A stretch of 11,589 nt of DNA from Desulfocapsa sp. (GCA_020717935.1 DYDK01000033.1:1-11589); one strand, 5' to 3'; counted from the first letter of the stretch, positions 1 through 6,699 are shown. The notes: generated from the sequence alone by a model not told the origin. Made by a program: numbers and translations.

Positions 1-60
1 TCCAACCCAAATCCGAGCGCAATTTTGTCCAGTTTATTTTGAGTAGCCTCCTAAGAGTCC
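1..60 (-). pseudogene. possible 3' relic of a small HTH/antitoxin-like gene
   Basis: Read on the minus strand, the frame after a TAG at about 49-51 gives EATQNKLDKIALGFGL and stays open to the window edge. The LDKIAxGFGL pattern resembles the C-terminal part of small XRE-type antitoxins, but there is no start codon and too little sequence for a family call. The nucleotides at 1-24 match 6615-6638 in the same orientation at 20 of 24 positions, so the two stretches are probably homologous relics or copies of one dispersed sequence. It lies downstream of ssb, beyond its terminator. This could be chance or part of a repeat; confidence is low. Confidence 0.25.
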
Positions 61-65
61 GTAAA

Positions 66-97
66 GAAAAAGAGCAAGAAAAGTTTTGCTCTTTTTC
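66..97 (-). terminator. rho-independent terminator of ssb
   Basis: A perfect 12-bp stem, 66-77 (GAAAAAGAGCAA) with 86-97 (TTGCTCTTTTTC), closes an 8-nt loop. On the minus strand it lies 9 bp past the ssb stop codon and its distal arm is U-rich. Position and form fit an intrinsic terminator for ssb. The stem is A/T-rich apart from its GAGC core, so its strength is uncertain. Confidence 0.75.
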
Positions 98-106
98 TAA
101 CGGTCT

Positions 107-556
107 CTAAAACGGCACCTCATTTCCTCCCTGTCCCCCTCCCATCATTCCTTGGGAAGGTTCGGGGTAAAAGGATTCCTGTGAGCCGCTGCCCATGCTG
201 CCGCTACCACTGTATCCAGAGTCGGAGGAACCCTTTGAGTCGAGCATTTTCATATCATTGGCAACGATCTCCGTGGTGTATTTATCATTGCCATTCTGAT
301 CCTGCCATTTTCTGGTCTGTAATTTACCTTCAATGTAAACCTTTGACCCTTTGTGCAGGTAGTTGCCGCAAATCTCAGCCAATTTTCGCCAAGCAACAAT
401 TCTGTGCCACTCGGTAGCTTCCTGCTTCTGACCATCCTTGTCAGTCCATTTTTCAGTGGTAGCGACCGTGAATGTCACCACTGAAGTCCCACTTTGGGTT
501 GCGCGAATTTCCGGATCTTTGCCAAGATGGCCAATGAGCATGACTTTATTCAACAT
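107..556 (-). CDS. ssb: single-stranded DNA-binding protein
   Basis: SSB coats single-stranded DNA in replication, recombination and repair and recruits partner proteins through its C-terminal tip. The 149-residue product starts [18 protein letters not shown], the typical opening of bacterial SSB, and has one OB-fold at about residues 1-107 with the EWHRIVAW and [10 protein letters not shown] stretches of the family. Residues 108-144 form a Gly/Ser-rich linker with Met and Gln, and the protein ends NEVPF. Length is normal for the family. The ATG at 554-556 is chosen because homology begins there and AGGAG lies a few bases upstream; the frame stays open to 733, but those 59 extra residues do not look like SSB. 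One oddity is that the tip has a single acidic residue in its last six, where most SSBs have several. The gene is divergent from ppsA and has its own terminator. Confidence 0.96.
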   Translation of the reverse strand: MLNKVMLIGHLGKDPEIRATQSGTSVVTFTVATTEKWTDKDGQKQEATEWHRIVAWRKLAEICGNYLHKGSKVYIEGKLQTRKWQDQNGNDKYTTEIVANDMKMLDSKGSSDSGYSGSGSMGSGSQESFYPEPSQGMMGGGQGGNEVPF

Positions 557-602
557 AATGTCTCCTGTGTTTGTGGATAACAAATGGGTATAACAACAAA
601 AA

Positions 603-639
603 GACAGGAGTTTCCCTCGATACTCACGATTCTCCTGTC
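603..639. repeat. 8-bp inverted repeat between ssb and ppsA
   Basis: GACAGGAG (603-610) and CTCCTGTC (632-639) form a perfect inverted repeat around 21 nt, upstream of ssb in the divergent ssb/ppsA intergenic region. It could be an operator for a dimeric regulator or a hairpin in the ssb leader if transcription starts upstream. It contains SD-like GGAG sequences, so it may also be coincidental. No known operator consensus is recognised. Confidence 0.35.
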
Positions 640-747
640 CGATTTTCTTTTCGTTTCTTCTTACCACACCCCAAGCGATTTCATCCAGAATAAAATCATT
701 TCTGCTTTTTTTGTGCTTTTTGTCGTGATTCAAGGGGCCACTTTATC

Positions 748-776
748 TTGCGGATATGCGCTTTTCCTTATATACT
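748..776 (+). promoter_or_regulatory. sigma70-type promoter of ppsA
   Basis: TTGCGG (748-753) and TATACT (771-776) are separated by exactly 17 bp, close to the sigma70 consensus. Transcription would start near 783, giving a leader of about 75 nt before the ppsA ATG. It is the best promoter match upstream of ppsA. Confidence 0.65.
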
Positions 777-793
777 CGTTAAGTGAAATTCAT

Positions 794-826
794 GGGCCTT
801 ATCAAAAATAACAATGTGGCCCTTTT
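794..826 (+). promoter_or_regulatory. possible leader hairpin of ppsA
   Basis: GGGCC (794-798) can pair with GGCCC (818-822), followed directly by TTTT (823-826). It falls between the proposed transcription start and the ppsA Shine-Dalgarno sequence, so it could act as a weak attenuator. The stem is only 5 bp and the loop is 19 nt, so it may be meaningless. Confidence 0.2.
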
Positions 827-857
827 CCCACTCTCATTCCTATCAGGAGAAATACAC

Positions 858-3299
858 ATGGGCACCACTCACGACAAAGAACTGATCCTCTGGTTTGACG
901 ATATTGGCATTGACGATGTGCCCATGGTTGGCGGCAAAAATGCCTCCCTTGGCGAAATGTATCAACATCTTACTTCCAAGGGCGTGGCCGTTCCCCACGG
1001 TTTTGCTATCACTGCCTATGCGTATCAGTATCTTATCAAGTCCGCGGGCATTGAAGATGCGGTTCGTGAAGCATTGGCCGGCCTTGACACCCATGACCTG
1101 TACAATCTCCAGGAACGGGGTAAAAAGGTACGGGCCATTATTCGGGGTGCAAAATTTCCCCAGGATTTGCAAGATGCCATCATTGATTCTTACAAAAAGA
1201 TGGAAACGGAATATGGCAAAGATGTGGATGTAGCGGTCCGTTCCTCGGCCACAGCCGAAGATCTGCCTGATGCCTCCTTTGCCGGTCAGCAGGAGACTTA
1301 TCTCAATGTCCGTGGTTACGATGCGGTGCTTGATTATTGCAGCCAGTGCTTTGCCAGCCTGTTCACTGACCGTGCCATTTCCTATCGCCACGACAAGGAT
1401 TTTGGCCAGTTTGATGTTTATCTCTCCATTGTTATCCAGAAGATGGCCCGTTCCGATTCGGCAAGCTCTGGTGTTATGTTCACCATTGACACCGAGTCGG
1501 GCTTTAAGGATGCGGTCTTTATCACTGGCGCCTGGGGACTGGGTGAAAATGTAGTGCAGGGGGCGGTCAACCCCGATGAATATTTCGTCTTCAAGCCCAC
1601 TCTCAAAGAAGGGAAGCGGCCCATTGTGTCAAAGACCATCGGTTCCAAAGAGATCAAGATGATCTATGATAACGACCCTAACACTCCGCATCCGGTCAAA
1701 AACATCCCCACTACGCAGGAAGAGCGCAACGCCTATGTTATTAGTGATGATGAGATTCTCCAGCTTGCCAAATGGGCCTGCATTATCGAGGATCATTACG
1801 GCAAGGGTATGGATATCGAATGGGCCAAGGACGGCGACGGAATTACTAAAGGGACCGGCAAGCTTTTTATCGTCCAGGCCAGACCTGAGACTGTCCACTC
1901 CCAGAGTGACAAGAAGGTTATGGAGACCTACAAGCTCAAAGAAAAGGGTACGATTCTTGCCACCGGACTGGCAGTAGGCACAAAGATCGGCCAGGGTAAG
2001 GCCAATGTTATCTCCGATGTCAAAGACATCCACTCCTTCAAAAAAGGCGAGGTCTTAGTGACTGACATGACCGATCCCGACTGGGAACCGATCATGAAGA
2101 TCGCCAGCGCCATTGTCACCAACCGTGGCGGCCGCACCTGTCATGCAGCCATTATCTCCCGTGAGTTGGGAATTCCCTGTGTTATCGGCACCGTTGACGG
2201 CACCACAAAAATTACCCATGGCCAAGACATTACCGCTTCTTCGGCGGAGGGTGAGAAAGGATTCGTCTATGAAGGACTACTCAAATTCGAGATTGAGAGA
2301 GTGGATTTGGGCGATCTGCCCGCCACCAAGACTAAGATCATGATGAATCTGGCCATTCCGGAAAAGGCCTTCACCGAATGCCAAATTCCTAATGACGGCG
2401 TGGGGTTGGCTCGTGAGGAGTTTATCATTAATTCCCATATTGGCCTTCACCCTCTGGCTTTGTACAATTACGAGGAACTGAAAAGCTCGAATGATCCGGT
2501 CAAGCAGGAGATTGTTAAACAGATTGATGCCAAGACCGGCGCCTATACCGATAAAAAACAGTTTTTTATCGACAAGGTCGCCGAAGGTGTGGGTCGTATT
2601 GCCGCTGGCTTCTACCCTAAAGATGTTATCGTTCGCCTTTCGGATTTCAAGAGTAATGAGTATGCCAATCTGGCTGGCGGTACCCTCTATGAGCCAGAGG
2701 AAGAAAACCCAATGATCGGTTGGCGCGGCGCCTCTCGCTACTACGATCCAAAATATCGACCTGCCTTTGAACTGGAATGCAAAGGTCTGCTCAAGGCCCG
2801 CAATGATATGGGACTGACCAATATTAAACTGATGGTACCTTTCTGCCGGACTCCTGCCGAGGGCCGTAAGGTTGTTGAGGTTATGCGTGAATGCGGCCTG
2901 GTGCAGGGTGAAAATGGCCTGGAGTTGTATGTTATGTGCGAGATCCCCAGCAATGTCATCTCCGCTGATGCCTTTGCCGACATCTTTGACGGATTTTCCA
3001 TTGGTTCCAATGACTTGACCCAGCTTACCTACGGACTTGATCGTGATTCCGGCATTATTTCTGGTATTGCCGATGAACGAGATGACGCGGTTAAAGACAT
3101 GATCCGTATGGTCATAGCCACTGCCAAACGCCGTGGCAAGAAAATCGGTATCTGCGGCCAGGGCCCATCTGATTTTCCCGAATTTGCCACCTTCCTTGTG
3201 GAATGCGGCATTGATTCCATGAGCCTGATTCCAGATACAGCGATTAAGACCCGTCTGGCGGTTCATCAGAAGGAGAAAGAGATGGGCATTGCCCCCTGA
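858..3299 (+). CDS. ppsA: phosphoenolpyruvate synthase (pyruvate, water dikinase)
   Basis: PpsA converts pyruvate, ATP and water to phosphoenolpyruvate, AMP and phosphate, feeding gluconeogenesis in the cytoplasm. The 813-residue product has the full three-domain layout of the family. The N-terminal ATP-binding domain (about 1-345) has VGGKNASLGEM near 25, VAVRSSATAEDLPDASFAGQ at 125-144 and FIVQARPETVHS near 337. The swivelling phosphohistidine domain has GGRTCHAAIISRELGIP with the presumed catalytic His429. The C-terminal PEP/pyruvate barrel has MCEIPSN at 693-699, GSNDLTQLTYGLDRDSG from 717 and GICGQGPSD with Cys767. The ATG at 858 is preferred over an in-frame start at 783 because AGGAG sits 8 nt upstream and homology begins there. 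It has its own promoter and terminator, so it is probably monocistronic. The barrel motifs identify it as PEP synthase and not pyruvate phosphate dikinase. Confidence 0.96.
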   Translation: MGTTHDKELILWFDDIGIDDVPMVGGKNASLGEMYQHLTSKGVAVPHGFAITAYAYQYLIKSAGIEDAVREALAGLDTHDLYNLQERGKKVRAIIRGAKFPQDLQDAIIDSYKKMETEYGKDVDVAVRSSATAEDLPDASFAGQQETYLNVRGYDAVLDYCSQCFASLFTDRAISYRHDKDFGQFDVYLSIVIQKMARSDSASSGVMFTIDTESGFKDAVFITGAWGLGENVVQGAVNPDEYFVFKPTLKEGKRPIVSKTIGSKEIKMIYDNDPNTPHPVKNIPTTQEERNAYVISDDEILQLAKWACIIEDHYGKGMDIEWAKDGDGITKGTGKLFIVQARPETVHSQSDKKVMETYKLKEKGTILATGLAVGTKIGQGKANVISDVKDIHSFKKGEVLVTDMTDPDWEPIMKIASAIVTNRGGRTCHAAIISRELGIPCVIGTVDGTTKITHGQDITASSAEGEKGFVYEGLLKFEIERVDLGDLPATKTKIMMNLAIPEKAFTECQIPNDGVGLAREEFIINSHIGLHPLALYNYEELKSSNDPVKQEIVKQIDAKTGAYTDKKQFFIDKVAEGVGRIAAGFYPKDVIVRLSDFKSNEYANLAGGTLYEPEEENPMIGWRGASRYYDPKYRPAFELECKGLLKARNDMGLTNIKLMVPFCRTPAEGRKVVEVMRECGLVQGENGLELYVMCEIPSNVISADAFADIFDGFSIGSNDLTQLTYGLDRDSGIISGIADERDDAVKDMIRMVIATAKRRGKKIGICGQGPSDFPEFATFLVECGIDSMSLIPDTAIKTRLAVHQKEKEMGIAP

Positions 3300-3328
3300 T
3301 TTTTCTTTTGCCGTGAATTTTAAGAAAT

Positions 3329-3362
3329 AAAAAGGCATGATCCATAAGGATCATGCCTTTTT
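3329..3362 (+). terminator. rho-independent terminator of ppsA
   Basis: A perfect 15-bp stem pairs 3329-3343 with 3348-3362 around an ATAA loop. It ends in TTTTT and sits 30 bp after the ppsA stop codon. The A-tract on the left arm means it could also work for transcripts from the minus strand. Confidence 0.93.
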
Positions 3363-3423
3363 ACATGGGACTTTTTTGTTTTTGAATTACAGAGCGCCCT
3401 GGATAACCACAGTATTTTTCTTA

Positions 3424-3609
3424 GGGGGGTAGTCGGTTAGCGTCACCTGTGAATATATTCATGGTATGACCAAATCGTATGGAAAACGGTACGCGCGATA
3501 AATAGATGTAATCATTGGCATACAATGCAAATAACATAAAGCAGATGGTGTGATTCCTGGTGCACACACATCATAAAACTGGGGAGGTGACGCTAACCGA
3601 CTACCCCCT
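3424..3609. mobile_element. MITE-like non-autonomous element with 24-bp terminal inverted repeats
   Basis: Positions 3425-3448 (from GGGGGTAGTCGG to GCGTCACCT) are the exact reverse complement of 3585-3608, a perfect 24-bp terminal inverted repeat. Left flank 3415-3423 and right flank 3610-3618 are both TTTTTCTTA, a plausible 9-bp target-site duplication; if the outer A/T pair belongs to the element, the duplication is 8 bp. The 136-bp interior (3449-3584) holds no credible ORF, only a small imperfect hairpin at 3544-3572. Size, repeats and duplication fit a miniature inverted-repeat transposable element mobilised in trans. I cannot name the parent IS family. It sits between the ppsA terminator and the 3' end of the Trm112-family gene. 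Confidence 0.8.
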
Positions 3610-3659
3610 TTTTTCTTATAATTTATGTCAAACAGATTCTCATGCTTCGTTGTTCCTGT

Positions 3660-3839
3660 TTACGATGGTGGTGTTTCTAAGCTTTTGGCCTCATCAATCA
3701 GCATCACCGGAATATCCTCACGAATGGGATACTCTAACCGACACGCCTCGCAGACCAGACCATCGGTTGATGCGGTCAGTTTAAGAGACCCCTTGCATTT
3801 GGGGCAGACCAGGATGTCAAGCAATTTTTTATTCAGCAT
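3660..3839 (-). CDS. Trm112/YcaR family small zinc-binding protein
   Basis: The product is 59 residues: [19 protein letters not shown], then a CEAC pair and [15 protein letters not shown]. This is the pattern of the bacterial Trm112-like (YcaR/UPF0434) family. Cys12, Cys15, Cys30 and Cys33 form two CxxC knuckles expected to bind zinc. Eukaryotic Trm112 activates methyltransferases that modify tRNA, rRNA and release factor; the bacterial role is less settled. The ATG at 3837-3839 is chosen because GGAGG lies 7 nt upstream and family similarity begins there; an in-frame start at 3857 would add six unlikely residues. The gene lies alone between two non-coding repeats, a MITE-like element downstream and a snap-back element upstream. 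It is not next to the lpxK or kdsB genes with which it is often found in proteobacteria. Confidence 0.88.
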   Translation of the reverse strand: MLNKKLLDILVCPKCKGSLKLTASTDGLVCEACRLEYPIREDIPVMLIDEAKSLETPPS

Positions 3840-3864
3840 CTTCACTCCTCCAATCACATCAATG

Positions 3865-4042
3865 ACCTGTTAGGGCCTCGGCAAGAATAAATTGTTCCGT
3901 ATTGCGCAGGATTTTCAGTCATATTCGAGGAGCGGAAAGAGGCGCATAGCAGGGCTATGTAACTCTTTTCGCGACGAAGAAGATGGCTGAAAAGACCAGC
4001 AAGACGGGATGATTTATTCTTGCCGAGGCCCTTAAAACAGGT
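3865..4042. repeat. nested snap-back inverted repeat, probably a dispersed MITE/REP-like element
   Basis: The outer arms 3872-3892 and 4012-4032 are perfect 21-bp reverse complements (AGGGCCTCGGCAAGAATAAA and partner). They extend as ACCTGTT (3865-3871) against AACAGGT (4036-4042) with a 3-nt bulge. Inside, TTTTCAGTCAT (3912-3922) faces ATGGCTGAAAA (3983-3993) with one mismatch. The apex is CATAGC-AGG-GCTATG (3945-3959). The whole unit can therefore fold into a long stem with three nested helices. It fills the gap between the divergent Trm112-family and proC genes, beginning 26 bp upstream of the Trm112-family ATG. No coding is supported. No clear target duplication is visible, so it may be a hairpin repeat family and not a transposon. 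Confidence 0.8.
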
Positions 4043-4246
4043 GAAAAATACATCGAGCCAATCACGCATCAAGCGGTTGTTTTTTTCAACATTTTTACCC
4101 TATCATAGCCAACGACATATTTCATCTCGAAAAGGAATAAAGCCCTTTTCAGTTGTGATTGAGAGGGCTGCTGAGACTTATGGACGGTTTTTCTCAGAAA
4201 TGGTACAGTCCCGTGATGGTATCATTCAACAAAAAGGATAAAAAAT
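4043..4246 (+). promoter_or_regulatory. proC upstream region with a candidate promoter at 4077-4106
   Basis: TTGTTT (4077-4082) and TATCAT (4101-4106) are 18 bp apart and could drive proC-nadK from just outside the snap-back repeat. Transcription would start near 4113, about 130 nt before the proC ATG. The leader contains AGCCCT...AGGGCT (about 4142-4171), which can form a weak 6-bp hairpin. The frame open across this region shows no recognisable protein and is not called. Confidence 0.35.
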
Positions 4247-5086
4247 ATGAGCAAGAAATTAAAACGAGGAACACAAACAACGAACATTGGTTTCATTGGC
4301 GGAGGCCAGATGGGTGAGGCCCTGATTCGCGGGATTATTCAGTCTGGATTGTATGCGGCAGACACTGTCATGGTTGCCGAACCTGACAGCAAGCGGCGGG
4401 CGTTTCTGGAAGAGACCTATCAGGTGCAAACTTCCGAGGCTGGCGCTTTGGTATGGGCATCCTGCGCCACCGTGATTCTGGCGGTCAAGCCCCAGGTCAT
4501 GGGTTCTCTGCTGACTGCTTCCCAAGGAATGATTACCTCTGAACATCTGATTATCTCCATTGCCGCTGGCTTGCCCATTGCCTTTTATGAAAGCCATCTC
4601 GGCGCGATGCCCCGCAAAATCATTCGGGTCATGCCCAATACTCCGGCCCTGGTGCTGGAGTCCGCTTCGGCTCTGAGTGGCAACAAAAATATCTCGGGCC
4701 AGGACATGGAGCTGGCCAAGGCCCTGTTTGATGCCGTGGGTAAGGCCGTTATTCTGGAGGAACAGTATCTTGACGCAGTCACTGGACTGAGTGGCTCGGG
4801 GCCGGCCTTTGTCTTTTCGTTTATTGAAGGAATGATTGATGCCGGTGTCAAGACCGGATTGGCCCGTCAGGTTGCCGAGACCCTGACTCTGCAAACCGTG
4901 CTGGGTTCGGTGAAACTCATGCAAGAGACCGGCAAACATCCGGCTGTGCTACGAGCCATGGTCACCTCGCCAGGCGGCACCACTATTGCAGGCCAACATG
5001 TTATGGAACGATCCGGATTCAAGGGTATCGTTATGGATGCCATTGAGGCCGCTGCCAATCGTTCTGCTGAGTTGGGAAAGAAATAG
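4247..5086 (+). CDS. proC: pyrroline-5-carboxylate reductase
   Basis: ProC reduces 1-pyrroline-5-carboxylate to proline with NAD(P)H, the last step of proline synthesis. The 279-residue product has an N-terminal Rossmann fold with GFIGGGQMGEA at 15-25, ILAVKPQVM near 77-85 and VMPNTP at 128-133. The C-terminal dimerisation domain has TGLSGSGPAF at 179-188 and the family signature region ending MVTSPGGTT (to 246). Length is typical. The ATG at 4247 follows AAGGATA at good spacing; the ten or so residues before the Rossmann strand are a short Lys/Thr-rich extension. nadK starts 2 bp after the stop, so the two are almost certainly co-transcribed and translationally coupled. NadK makes NADP, a possible cofactor source for ProC, but that link is only inference. 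Confidence 0.96.
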   Translation: MSKKLKRGTQTTNIGFIGGGQMGEALIRGIIQSGLYAADTVMVAEPDSKRRAFLEETYQVQTSEAGALVWASCATVILAVKPQVMGSLLTASQGMITSEHLIISIAAGLPIAFYESHLGAMPRKIIRVMPNTPALVLESASALSGNKNISGQDMELAKALFDAVGKAVILEEQYLDAVTGLSGSGPAFVFSFIEGMIDAGVKTGLARQVAETLTLQTVLGSVKLMQETGKHPAVLRAMVTSPGGTTIAGQHVMERSGFKGIVMDAIEAAANRSAELGKK

Positions 5087-5088
5087 TA

Positions 5089-5955
5089 ATGGCCACTCCC
5101 TTGCATCCCTTTCGCAGTACCGTTGATGTGTCTGTGCGACGGGCGGGAATTATCGTCAAAAAAGATCACGCGCGGGCTGAGGCCTTTGCCAACCTTCTTG
5201 GTAAGTGGCTGCAAGGAAAAGGAATTATTTCTTTTATTAACCAGATTGAGCCGGATTTTGACATTCTGATTATCGCGGGTGGCGATGGAACCCTGCTTCA
5301 TGTGGCAGACAGGGCCGCTCATTACTCTCTTCCGGTGATCGGGATCAACCTTGGAAACCTGGGATTTTTGACGGAACTGATTGAGGATGAGGCAATGATC
5401 GCCCTGGATGAGATCATCACCGGGGCTGTGACCGTGGAAAACCGGATGATGCTTAAGGCTCGTATCCTTCCAGGAAAAGGCCAGCCGACAGAATATCGCT
5501 ATGCTCTTAATGAGGTGGTGGTCAGTAAAGGCACCCTGGATCGGGTTCTGCAACTTTCCACCACGGCTAATGACGAATATATCACCACCTACAAGGCTGA
5601 CGGTCTGATTTTCTCGACCCCCACCGGCTCCACCGCCTATAATCTCTCAGCGGGTGGGCCACTGGTCTATCCGGGGCTGGCCTCCATTCTCGTTACCCCT
5701 ATCTGTCCCTTCATGCTCAGTAGCAGACCAATCCTCCTGCCGCCAGAAACCCGACTCAGCACCAGGATTGATGATGGCCCTGGCCATTCTGCCAAGATTA
5801 TCATTGATGGCCAGTCGGCTTGGGATATGCAGGAGAATGAAGTTATAGAGATCGAAGCGGCTGAACACCCCTTGCGACTTATTATTTCCCCCCATCGCGA
5901 CTACTTCTCCATCCTTCGCAATAAATTGCACTGGGGAATTCCTCAAAGCAAATAG
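5089..5955 (+). CDS. nadK: NAD kinase
   Basis: NadK phosphorylates NAD to NADP using ATP or polyphosphate, setting the cellular NADP pool. The 288-residue product has the family landmarks: GGDGT at 64-68, INLGNLGFL at 86-94, ALNEVVV at 139-145, and DGLIFSTPTGSTAYNLSAGG from 171, followed by a C-terminal beta-rich domain. Length is normal. The ATG lies 2 bp after the proC stop and lacks a strong Shine-Dalgarno sequence (only GGGAAAG some 13 nt upstream), which fits reinitiation by ribosomes finishing proC. No clear terminator follows the TAG; a direct repeat CTGTCAC occurs in the next 80 bp but forms no stem. Confidence 0.95.
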   Translation: MATPLHPFRSTVDVSVRRAGIIVKKDHARAEAFANLLGKWLQGKGIISFINQIEPDFDILIIAGGDGTLLHVADRAAHYSLPVIGINLGNLGFLTELIEDEAMIALDEIITGAVTVENRMMLKARILPGKGQPTEYRYALNEVVVSKGTLDRVLQLSTTANDEYITTYKADGLIFSTPTGSTAYNLSAGGPLVYPGLASILVTPICPFMLSSRPILLPPETRLSTRIDDGPGHSAKIIIDGQSAWDMQENEVIEIEAAEHPLRLIISPHRDYFSILRNKLHWGIPQSK

Positions 5956-6089
5956 CGCTTGCCAATCCGACAAGTATCCTGCTGTTTTTCTGTCACAAAG
6001 AGGCGCTGGCGGTTGGCTGTCACTTTGAAATAAAATTAATTCCCCCGAACACGCCTCATTCTCAAAGCTCAACATGCTGTCATCCAAAG
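5956..6089. other. intergenic stretch after nadK, nothing recognised
   Basis: This is the left part of a 742-bp stretch (5956-6697) without an intact gene. I see no hairpin terminator, no RNA gene and no supported coding region here. The minus-strand frame that crosses it continues into nadK antisense and shows no family resemblance. The rest of the gap holds the two relics listed next and the 3' hairpin of the response regulator gene. Confidence 0.5.
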
Positions 6090-6438
6090 TTAATCGGTGA
6101 GACCTCCCCGATATTTATGGCAAGTTTGATGCTGGTAGCTTGCCCCATATTTTTCATTGGACACAATATGCTCAGGTTTGTAATCTTTGTCCAACAGCCG
6201 ATGGGACACATTCAAGCACCACAAAATTCTCAGGAGAGCTGAAATTACAGGTTGTTCGGTCGGTGACGGTAATTCCTTTGCCATCATTTTCAGGATAGAT
6301 GATTTGCTGATTTCTGGAATCAACCTTGAGCAGGGTGTCAAGGGCGGGGAAGGATTTCTCATACACCTCAGTTGCCTGGCGCATAAGCGTAAAGCCAAGA
6401 TCTGTAAGGAGGAGTGCGAAATTTCTGGTATCAATCAT
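6090..6438 (-). pseudogene. frameshifted N-terminal fragment of an N-6 DNA methylase-like restriction-modification gene
   Basis: From the ATG at 6436-6438 the minus strand reads MIDTRNFALLLTDLGF, then a VYEKSF and KVDSRNQQIIYPE region, then TTCNFSSPENFVVLECV. The reading then jumps frame to HRLLDKDYKPEHIV. This matches, from memory, the N-terminal region of large N-6 adenine DNA methylase or type I/IIG restriction-modification proteins (RNFALLLTELGF, NFSQAENWVVLECVNRLLEKGYKP). The frames join if one C is removed from the CCC complementary to 6203-6205, restoring ECVHRLL. Similarity ends near 6160 and the frame stops at 6090-6092, so only about 95 codons of a gene normally many hundreds long remain. 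It is a decayed, truncated relic with no catalytic methylase motif left. The frame is open upstream to 6528. Confidence 0.6.
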
Positions 6439-6553
6439 TTCTATTTTCTCGATGGGGATAAGGGACTCGGAAATTACCAATATACCATCTTGCTTCCCAT
6501 CTTTGGGCCATCTTTGGCTGTGCCTCAATCACAAAATCCTCGACATAACACAA

Positions 6554-6640
6554 TTATGCCTGCGGTTTCGGAGTCTCGCTGTGCTCGCTTACCTGTTCAA
6601 TCAGCACAGCCAAATCTAACCCAAATCTGGTCGCAATTCA
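6554..6640 (-). pseudogene. C-terminal relic of a small HTH/antitoxin-like protein
   Basis: The minus strand frame ending at TAA 6554-6556 reads IATRFGLDLAVLIEQVSEHS followed by ETPKPQA. Immediately upstream the frame is closed by a TGA (6639-6641), so only about 27 codons remain. The composition resembles the end of an XRE-family protein (LDKIAxGFGLDLAVLIEQ), but the HTH itself is missing and the family call is tentative. It sits about 115 bp upstream of the methylase-like relic on the same strand, so they may once have belonged to one accessory locus. Nucleotides 6615-6638 resemble 1-24 of the window. Confidence 0.35.
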
Positions 6641-6681
6641 GGTACATTGGTAATTTTCGAGTCCCTAAGATATAAGGGCAA

Positions 6682-6699
6682 GATATTTTCAAAAATATC
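6682..6699 (-). terminator. weak A/T-rich hairpin at the 3' end of the response regulator gene
   Basis: GATATTTT (6682-6689) and AAAATATC (6692-6699) are perfect reverse complements around a 2-nt loop, overlapping the stop codon of the response regulator gene. The stem is A/T-rich and no proper T-run follows, so function as a terminator is doubtful. Confidence 0.25.

Noticed and set aside
557..733. In-frame 59-residue N-terminal extension of ssb
   Set aside because: SSB homology starts at MLNKVM with a good ribosome-binding site; the extension has no SSB character and contains the intergenic inverted repeat.
2277..3338. Long minus-strand open frame of 353 codons antisense to ppsA
   Set aside because: It overlaps a certain conserved gene, has no domain pattern, and is typical of codon-bias shadow frames.
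3424..4042. A CRISPR array or tRNA gene in the repeat island
   Set aside because: The repeats are single inverted pairs, not multiple direct repeats with spacers, and no cloverleaf or anticodon arm can be formed.
3854..4072. Minus-strand 72-codon frame (starting MMRDWLDVFFTCFKGLGKNK) across the snap-back repeat
   Set aside because: It is built almost entirely from the inverted repeat, has no Shine-Dalgarno sequence and no protein-like pattern. It is best explained as chance coding of a repeat.
4020..4241. Plus-strand 73-codon frame upstream of proC
   Set aside because: It begins inside the snap-back repeat, lacks a ribosome-binding site and shows no recognisable sequence.
6187..6675. Plus-strand 162-codon frame across the relic region
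   Set aside because: The opposite strand carries the recognisable methylase-like and HTH-like sequence; this frame is its shadow.
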